Shown one piece after another: positions 55,149 through 64,000 of a stretch of 64,000 bases of DNA; position 1 is the stretch's first letter, and every line of letters begins with the position of its first letter. A model generated the notes under the pieces. That model did no database searches, was not told the DNA's origin, and saw only the letters and a list, made by a program, of their open reading frames with translations. Made by a program: the position numbers and the translations under genes. The stretch covers positions 64,581,085 to 64,645,084 of the forward strand of contig NC_088170.1 of NCBI RefSeq assembly GCF_028769735.1, in the 5' to 3' direction. This DNA is from Zonotrichia leucophrys gambelii. Its lineage: Eukaryota; Chordata; Aves; Passeriformes; Passerellidae.

Positions 55149-58100
55149 CCTGAGTGTTTTCCCAGCACAGAGAGAGGGTGGCACGGAAGTTACCAGTCCA
55201 GCAGCTGCACTGCAACCAAGTCAGGCTGTGGATGTTCTCTCTTTAGCCTGGGTAGCCATTCAGACCCACCAGAAGAAAGCAGGCAAGAAACAGAACAGTG
55301 ATAACCATATTTGCAAACACACAAGCAGCTATTTAAGCAATGCCTCCTCTGCTAAAAGGCAGGGGTCCACAGAGCTAAGCCCTGCAAGCGCAAAAATCAA
55401 GCAAAGAAGTGGTGGAAGAAGCCAAGCAAATGGCCCTGAATGTCTTGTCCCAGTTTGCTGGAACATGAATTTCACACACACCAGTCTGAGTAAACGATCG
55501 GGTGCATTCCTATGACTAATGTGGGACAGAGCAATTTTAGACATTTACCCTTCACACTCAAATTAGTTTTGGTTAGCCTTTGATTACAGTTAATGGAGGG
55601 GATCAGCACTTACAGAGTGTGCTCCAGCCCATGTGAGGTGTGATTTGCCCCTATATCCCTTGCTACTGACTACAGATGGAGTATGGAGTGATTAAGGTTT
55701 ATTTTCACTTTGCTATTTAGCTGAAAGCCTGAAGTGACACTCCCAGGAACAGCAATAATGTGATTTACAAGGAAATACTCAGGGACCAGCTAACAGCAGG
55801 GTGGTTGTAGGGGACTGGCAGGATTTGTGCATCCTTGTGCTGCCACTGCTGCTGACATGCTGTGTGACAGGTAATTTCACTAATATCTCTGGGTTCCTAC
55901 TTATTTCTCCTTTTTCATTAAATCGAAATAACTCCACAGAACTGCAGTGTGGGATGAAGACAGGGTGAGATTTCACTCCTTATTGTCTGTGAGATACACC
56001 AGGCACATAATTTTCTTGCAAGTCAGTAAGATATATATGACAAATGTCGTGATATTCTGAATCTTTTTAGTAAAGGATAAAGAGATACCTGTGCCTAATT
56101 CCAGCTTCTAGCAGCAGGATGTGAGAATGCAAAGTCCAGCTCCTAGATAAATGCACTCAGTTTCAGTGTTTGTTTGGCCTTTCAAAGAGATATAGGCTGG
56201 TTCATCTTCTTGATCTTCCCATCCTCTACATTCCCTCCTGAGGGCACAAGTGCAGCACTTGATGTTCTAAATCATGATGGTTTTCTGCTGATAAAGAGAT
56301 GCCAGTTCAAGAGGCTGTTAACTTCTATTACCAGAACAACAAAGAAGTGCTGAGCAAAAGTAAAAGTCTCCCTGGCAGAGAGCACAGAGTAAACTCAACT
56401 TCTCACCATACCCAGCCATGATCTGGTGAAGGTCAGCACACAGAGGGGCTCCTGGGAGAGCTGTGAATCCAGGGATGAACCCACACATCCAGAAGCCTTG
56501 CTCCCTCACAGAAGTGGAGGAGACAGTGCAGCAAACAGCTTTGCTGACTGATTTAGCTAGTTTAAGCCACCAGCAGGACACAGAAAAGCAGTGTTGTCAT
56601 TGCCCACAGCACTACTGCAAGCCTCACGTTTGACAAGTGCCAGGACAGTGTGAGAGGGGTGTCCATCATTTGGGATAAAAAAGTGGCAAGGTCCTGCACA
56701 GCTGTGCCCTACATGTTGCTGCCTGGTGTAGCTACTCCTCCAGGACATTGGACTGGAAGGGGAGGGTGAGGAAGGGCAGCCATGATAATGAAAGACCAGC
56801 ATTAGCTCCAGGGTTGCCTATCTGTTGTGCAGAATAACCCAGGAGTGTAGGGCTGGGCTCCAGCTTTTCCCACTCCAGTTAGCAGGGCTGATGCTGTAAC
56901 AGGGCTAACCCTGCCCTCAGTCTAGTGGGGGAACATAGGGGCAGAGGGGGGTTGGACTTTGGGATGTGTGTACATCCAAATGTCTCATGCAGTTTTCTGA
57001 AACTGAACAGCTAATGGTTGGAGTAATTTGGCTAAAGTAGAAGACTTGGGAAAGAGATAAAAAGATCATTAAAATGTTTAGCCAATGCACACTTAAAGTA
57101 CTCAGTGTCTTTTTCTATAATTTTCTCCCTCCTGAGTTACCAGAGTCACTGTCATGGACCTTTCTGTCTTGTGTTCAGAAGTCCATCTCCTCTACAGCAA
57201 AGCCTGCATCATCAAAAATAGCTTATCCTGGGCAAGTCCTCTCCCCTGGCTACCAGAATGACTACTCCAAATGAGAAAAGGGTTCTAAGTCAGGTCTAAT
57301 TTGTCCCCTTTCCTCCACTGGACTCTATGAAAAAAATTCTATTCTTACCTGGTCTTACATTTCTATGTGTTTTATTTTTTTCCTTCTCTTCCTCCTCACT
57401 CTGCCCCAGTCAACACTGAAATAGCATGAAGCAGAAGCACAAATTCACCTTCTCATTTATTCTGGAGCACCAGTGACTTCTGTTGTGGGAACACAATTTC
57501 ACAGACCATTTCCATCGTATCTGTTCCATCCAAGTAAGAAAGAGCTGCAGTCGTGGTCTGCAACAAGCAGATATCACCTTACTTCTGAGCACAGCAGCAT
57601 TGCATGGTCCCTGCTCTGGGATTTAGCCATAAATATTTCCTGTCAGAAGTGCACTTCAAAACTCAGTGCCCAGGCAGGCTGCATGGAAAGCAGACCAAGG
57701 GAATGCTGCATTTGCCATCACGAGCAGATTACAGCTGCAGAAACTTCAGAGGCTGGCTATGAATTCACAGCAGGGAGTACCTGTGAGGGCTAAAGCTCAA
57801 AGCCCAGGCTCTGCAGTAGATGGTCCTGCTGCTCCATCACCTCATCCAGGAGCTCCTTCTCATCAGGCCAGATCCCCCTTGCCTTCAGCACTCAGTCATA
57901 GTGAGGTCCTCGTGGCCTTCCTGGTGATGCTTGTTTGTAGAATAAACCAGAACACTCTTTCAGATGAAGGCAAAGCTCACATGGGCAGAAGGCATCCACT
58001 TGTTAATCATAAAAGTTGTAGAAGTGTAATATATGATGGATTTGTAGCTAATAAAAGCAAGGAAAATGAGTGAATTCCCCAAGATACTAATTAAAGATAT

Positions 58101-58424
58101 ACATGAAAAAGATGTCTAGGGTTTATAGGAAAAAATCACTGCCTTTTCCCGGGACAAGAAATGTGTCACAGTGTTTAAAACCTTGCAAGAAGCTAAGGGA
58201 CAGTCTCTGAAAGCACACTTGAGACTTGCTGTTCCAGAGCAGAGGAACAGTTGAACCTGAACAGTATTTTCCCATATTCTCTCTGTATTGGAGTTGCATT
58301 GGTGTAAATACACAGAGAGCTGCAGTGAAATTTTGATGGTCTGGTAATCCTAATGGCCTCATCTACTTTCTCTTCCTCTTCTCTTTAGAGGCCTCATGGG
58401 ATCTGCTGTTCTTTTACTCTGGGT
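55149..58424. other. Intron 3, second segment, no recognised repeat
   Basis: Mixed composition, no gene supported. Frames of 116-135 codons at 54951-55301 and 57666-58073 show no family resemblance; the first runs out of the LTR and is an artefact of the insertion. Confidence 0.5.
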
Positions 58425-58735
58425 AAATTTACCCTCCAAGAGTAAATAAGCCAATATCTCTACTTAGTCCTCCTGAAGATTTTAGTATGTGTATATTCTA
58501 ATACATTTTTATATATTAGTGTATATATATTTATTTATATTTCATAAATTTATATATATATTTATAATATAAATAAATTTATAATATATATAATATAAAT
58601 TTGCCCTCCAAGAGTAAATAAGCCAATCTCTACTTAGTCCTCCTGAAGATTTTAGCATGTGTATATATTTATATATATAAATATATATATATACATATAT
58701 ATATAAGTAAATATATATGTGCATTTCTACAGATT
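58425..58735. repeat. Tandem duplication with AT-rich microsatellite
   Basis: A block beginning CCCTCCAAGAGTAAATAAGC and continuing through CTTAGTCCTCCTGAAGATTT occurs at 58432 and again at 58604, an offset of 172 bases. The two copies differ by a few substitutions and a 2-base gap (AATATCTC versus AATCTC). Each is followed by a long (TA)n-type tract that is different in detail. This is a local duplication with a microsatellite inside the unit. Confidence 0.9.
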
Positions 58736-58770
58736 TTTATTGTGCATGCTAGAGATTCATAATATATTAA

Positions 58771-58920
58771 ATCATAAAATTAAAGAATAAAGCAGGTTGG
58801 GTGGTCTCTAGGCTAACTTCCTGCTGAAAGATAAGGTAGCTGAAAATCAGACTAATTTGCTCAGGTCTTTATGGATGTAAACTAGTTGAAACTAAAATAC
58901 TCTAGAATCTTTTCAACATC
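58771..58920 (-). mobile_element. Old CR1 fragment (antisense)
   Basis: AGCAGGTTGGGTGGTCTCTA followed by GCTAACTTCCTGCTGAAAG and TTTGCTCAGGTCTTTATGGA resembles the CR1 subfamily 3' end (GGAGGTCATCTAGTCCAACC, CTCCTGCTCAAAGCAG order) on the minus strand. It is heavily diverged and starts within a few dozen bases of the AT-rich duplication. Confidence 0.6.
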
Positions 58921-61900
58921 TAGTTTAGCTTTGACATATCATGATGGCAAGCAACTGGTCTGCACTCTGGGAGTGTTGTGTGTCCCTCACTGCACCCTGT
59001 GAACTGGATACCTGGGCTGGCAGAAGGACAAAGGTGCCATCATCTCTAGGGCACATGTTCCAAACAAAATTTCCATTAAAACTTCTCTCACCATGATGGC
59101 AGGTCAGTGACCTACCTGCTAATGGTGTCTGCTATCAAGCCAGAGGCCATCATAAAAAGCTCCAGTTTCATGTTTTCCTTTGTCACTGTCACAGGGATTA
59201 GCCTGAGTGAGCAGGAGCAGAGGTTGAATTGTGTTTTCATCCCTTGAGATAAGCTCCAGCAGCTGAGGCCAAGCTGTGCTGGGCCATTGCTCCCCATCCA
59301 TGTGGGGGCAAGGTCCTTTTGCCTGGTGCCACCACTGTCACCACTGCGTGCTGCCACCACTGCTGGCTGCCACTGCTCTCTGCCTGATGTGGGCACTGAG
59401 CTCCTATGGACAGAAGGGTGGGAAATGCAGCATTAGCAGGATGCAGAGCACCAGCAGCTTCTCTTCACAGTCCTCAGGAAGTCTCTGGAAGGATGTTGCC
59501 TTTGGCCTTTACCCAGCTGGGTGTCATTCCTGGAAAGCCTGCAGAAACCACAGGCCAGCAACAGCCCCAAACTTGTTATAGTGGCATATTTAGGTGAAAG
59601 TACGTTGGCATCCCTAAAATTGCAACTGGATCTCCATCTCAGTTTCCTCCACTTGAATATTTAAACAACTTCAGCTGAGCTATGAAATACTGAACATAAA
59701 ATTATATAGTCTATGCCTTGTATGTAATTTATAGTCAGCTGCTTATCTCCTATTAATAATGTAGCCTTTAGGCAGCCATAAATCTCTAGATTTCACAGCA
59801 TCCATGGGAGTGTGTAAATGAGGATGAGATTAGACACCCTGTGTTTGTGGAGAAACACATGACTGGCAAACAGCAATGATTTTCTTTCAGAGCACATATT
59901 TGAGAGACAGAAGGCTTGGTAACCTAATTTCTCTAAATCACAGGCTCCTGTGTTTGCCTGCTGCTTGTTTTATAATAATTATTATTTTCTCTTTTGTTTT
60001 GCTGGTAAATGACATGTGAATCCCTAACACCAAAGGTCAGTACAAGTCCTCAGAGCAGGAAATCTCATCCAACCTTTTCATCCCCCAGCTATTCCCTTTC
60101 CAAATCCTACTGGGATTTACAGCAGGAGGGCAACCCTGACATACCATGGAATTATATACTTATTTTTCATGCAGATTTACCTGGGAGAAATGTTTACACA
60201 TAAGTAAAGAGATGTCAGGTCTGCTTTTTCCTGTGATCTTGAAGGAGAAGATGTCAGGTGAGAAAGAAGACTTTGGTTCAGGATTCCTATCTCTTACATT
60301 TTAGCTTCTAATTTGGCTCTGAAAAGCCCATGGAAAGACCAGATTCTTCTCTACCACCTGCTACAGAAGAGCACTTTGTCACTTCCACACCAGATATCAG
60401 TTAGTCTCACTTGCATGCAGAGATACTCCAATAGGGGCTGACAGAGGCAAAGGCTGGGTTCAGAACATGAGCACAGAAGTGTTGAGGATGAGGACAGCAC
60501 ATGAGAAGGTGATTCCATTTCACTCTTTTGAGTAATTCAGGTGTGCCTTGAACTTCTAGTGAGTTTCCAAGAAAACTCATCTTTTGCAAAGGTGATGAAG
60601 AAAACTACAGAAAGTCATAAATCCAGATGTCTAATCCCAAAGATAACTAAATTTTGTTGTTTTTACAAAACCCATATCCTTGTTGGCAGCTAATAATTAT
60701 ACTACAAGGGCAGTACTGAAAGCATAATCTATTAAAAAGCATCTTTTCTCCTTTAAATAGCCTTAATTTCACAACATCACTGGAAGATAACTTCTTCACC
60801 CAGTGGAGCACAATACAAAGATATTTCCAGGCTAACAGTGATTAAACAGAAACAGAGACATTACCAGTAGAGCTGCATTAGTGGGACACTGGCACTCAAC
60901 CCAGCCTGGTGCTGCTGTCTAGACATGGATCATGGCCTGAATCCTACACTGATTCCACATAGCAAGTTTGCAGACAAACTTGTCCCAAGCAAACTGCTGT
61001 ATTTGTACTTGTAAACTGCAGCCCAGATGAGAATGTGAATCTGTTTCAGCTTTCTGCAAAGTCTGAACTAGTCCCTTCAAATTTGTCTTTTCCATTTCTG
61101 ATTCTCAGTGCAATAAACCTCCACCATTCAGTGATACAAGGACAAAGAGAAGGGACAAAGAAACTCAACCCAAACTCAAAACACCCATTGTTTACATTTT
61201 CCGCTAACATATCTTTCCCAAAATTCTTCCCATTTTTTTCAAAAAGCAACCACCTCTACATCTTCATGGAGCTTTTACATATGCATGCTTTTCACAAACT
61301 GACCTTCTACACAGCTCCTATCATCTGCAAACTGGATGGACCTGACAGACAAATGTGCATGACTTTTCATTTCCTCATTTGTCAGAGCCAAGTTTCTAAA
61401 CATCTCTAAAAGCATCTCAGAGAATATCTGCGTTGGCATCACTGCAATATTTATGGTTATTTAGTTAGCAGATATAGAATATAATGTAAAAAATACATTT
61501 CATTGCTGTTATCTGGGTGAGTCATTTCCTTTTGTTTCCTTCTTCCCGCCTGGAAAGTGTATTTGTCTGAGCACATAACAAGTGAAGACAAAGAATATTA
61601 AAATTCTTCAAGGCAAGAGGAACAATTCATGCACAGGGATATCAGAGGCAGAGAAACTTCTAACAGAAATGTCCATGAAATCCCAGCTGTAGCATGGATG
61701 TAGGAGCAATCTTTGATTTGCTCTTTTGCTTTTTGCTCCATCCATGGGCAGCTCACCTGCTCTCTTTTGGGATGAAAACGGGCTCAGCACTGAGTCAGAA
61801 AGGACCATGTCTCCAAATAGAAATCCTTAAACATAATGCATGTATTTTTTAAACAAATTACCAAGATCAGTAATTTAGAAAGTAGGGTCTCCACACAAAA

Positions 61901-64000
61901 ACTCACTCTTTCCCGAATGCATGTGAAGAACAGCTCAGAGCCAGAATCTTTGGGAAAGGGAATGGTGGCTGCAAACATCCAGTAGATGGAAAGCAGAGAT
62001 TATTGTACCTCACAATCTGAAGGCACCTGCCCTCAGTCTGGTATCTGAATTTCATCTCCTAGAGTTTTGCTTTTCTTGCACAAGCCCATCTTTCTACTTG
62101 TCAATATATTAATCATCCCACCACTTCTAGAATAATGACAGATATACATCTAGCACATTTCTTGCAAGAGAAATTCATGACCATTTCTGAAGGCTGGGAG
62201 ATATTCCCTTTTTAAATGTGTATCTGCAATTGCTCCTCAATTCAATGGAGGTTTCATGCAGTACATTTTTCTACTTGCTGCTATACACAGATGCCAGACA
62301 ATTTGATGGAATAAGCTAAGGCAACTATTCCTTTGTACATAAGAAATATTTACCACTTCTGTGGCTGAAATATGAGACTCAGTGAAGAAAACAGCATAGT
62401 TTTATTCAGGGAGGGGAAAGCACTGTGCTCAGAGGAAACAGGGAAACTGCTGGTGTGAGAAAGCTGAGGGAAGCCCAGGCCTGAACAGAGTTCTCACACA
62501 GAATTTACCTGCTACAGAAATCCCAGGTAACTCTGTACTGAGAGAATATGAATTTTCAGGGTGGAATGTGATTCCTAAGGGCTACATCTGATATCACTAT
62601 AATTCTGTGATCCAGTATTAACCACATTTGTTGTATGGGTTGGAAAACACACAGAGAGACATGAACACACACATTCACAGGAGCACTCACCCACTTTTCA
62701 CTTTTGCTTAACCCAATTCTGTAATAAGAAATAATACTTGATGTATGATAGTTGAGATTGCATTTATAAAGAGTGAGCAGCAAATCCAAAATGAGTGATT
62801 TTTACACACCAAAGGGAAGAGGAACCTCCTGATGTTCTAGTAGCAGCACTGGTGAGTTCCAGCACCTACAATCAGGGGACAGCCCCAGTTCTTTTTCTTG
62901 GAGAGACTGTTACTGGCTTGTACCTTCTTGTTTTTGCATTTGTTTATTCACCATTCACAGGATGTTTTGCACAAGTTGCAAACATGCTCTTCTTTCTATA
63001 ATTATGCCCTAAAAATCATCTTCCCTTCTTCCCAAGGTTTAATTTGTGTAGTGATCAGTAGCTAACCATTCATGTGCAGCTCTGGAGCCTCAAGAATCTC
63101 CCTGTACCTCTACTACAGAATTGTCCTGCTCTCTTCCTGTGGGAACACTTTCTCTGTGGCTCTAACTTTTACAAGAAGTGCTTCAAAACACCAGGACATG
63201 CCTGATCATATGCAAAAATTTATGGGGTGGGGTTGCTTGATTCTTCTAGCCCAAGCAGCAATTATGTCATTGCCTATAACAGCAAAAGGTTGTGCTTTTG
63301 TGGTTCCTTCCCTTGACATAAATAACTATACACCATATGCCCCAAATAATAGTGGTTTCTGTAAAAGTAAAATTTTTCCATGACATTTCTCTATTGCCCT
63401 GATGAAGGCAGCAGCTGATCACTGCTCTGAGTGATCAGCTGTGTCAAAGATTGCCCTGCTGTACCAGGATACATGTCTACCAGACTGTGGCTAAAAAAAA
63501 ACTATTAAACTGGTATTGGGAACTGATGAAAATGTGCTGGAAAAGTTTGTTAAACTTCCTCTATTACATTTGCACATCCATTTGAATAAATAGCTAATGG
63601 CTAGTTAATGCTCCAGTAACTGAAAGAATAAAAAGCCCATCTTTAAAGGCTCTTTGGAGAAGAAATTATCTCCAGTCAGAGGAAGGTTTGAGGCAGTACT
63701 GTTAATGTCTTTTCTAGATCTCTAAAACATTTTATCAGCCTAATCCTATCAATGTGTCTCTGCTTCCACCATAAAACAGGCAAATAAATCAACATTTTCA
63801 TTTTACATTTTCCCCTGAGGTCCAATGATTGCTGTTGCTGAACTGATTCAGTGGAGAAAAGCATTAGCAAAAATGATTCTGTGCTCTCAGCTTTATCTTT
63901 TATCCCTGAGAACAGAAGAATTTGCAAGTATTAATAGGACAGGCAGGTTGTGCATTGTAGCATAACACATGCAAATGAACACTGAAGATGCTGGGAGAGA
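58921..64000. other. Intron 3, last segment, no recognised feature
   Basis: Five kilobases of A+T-rich DNA with no splice-bounded mGlu3-like frame on the + strand. A G+C-richer patch lies near 59270-59480, with repeated GCCACCACTG motifs (about 59328-59374). No transposon with readable ends was recognised. Confidence 0.5.

Overview
This is vertebrate, and specifically avian, genomic DNA; a passerine (songbird) source is most likely. The only protein-coding gene I can support is GRM3 (metabotropic glutamate receptor 3) on the + strand, represented by two exons. Exon 2 (38040-38643) has the start codon, signal peptide and first part of the ligand-binding domain. Exon 3 (51498-52353) has most of the rest of that domain. 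The large exon with the seven transmembrane helices is not present and must lie beyond base 64000. The non-coding first exon and promoter were not recognised and are probably upstream of base 1.

The rest is A+T-rich non-coding DNA with short, truncated retroelements. The bird assignment rests on many 5'-truncated CR1 LINE pieces ending in the typical ATTCTGTGA-type 3' tail, and on one tRNA-derived SINE with a CR1-like tail (50711-50882), which resembles the tRNA-Ile/CR1 SINE described from zebra finch. It also rests on solitary LTRs of endogenous retroviruses, two of which have matching 6-bp flanking duplications.

Layout: 1-38039 is upstream or first-intron DNA with CR1 pieces (7697, 10962, 15830, 24021, 27051), an old LTR copy at 3340, a sense-oriented LTR at 9990 and an antisense LTR at 33520. 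Next comes GRM3 exon 2. Intron 2 (38644-51497) holds a 0.94-kb CR1, two shorter CR1 pieces and the SINE. After GRM3 exon 3, intron 3 (52354 to beyond 64000) holds a second clear antisense LTR (54728), an AT-rich tandem duplication (58425) and an old CR1 piece (58771).

The two exons join in phase 0 and together encode 441 residues plus one base of a split codon. All glutamate-contact positions and LBD cysteines that I know for mGlu3 are intact in this part, so the gene looks functional. I found no RNA gene, CRISPR array, intact mobile element or multi-gene system. The most interesting points are a sharply bounded CpG-rich block inside exon 3, a possible extra N-glycosylation site at residue 380, a possible truncated receptor from intron-3 retention, and retroelement insertions whose boundaries can be read directly.
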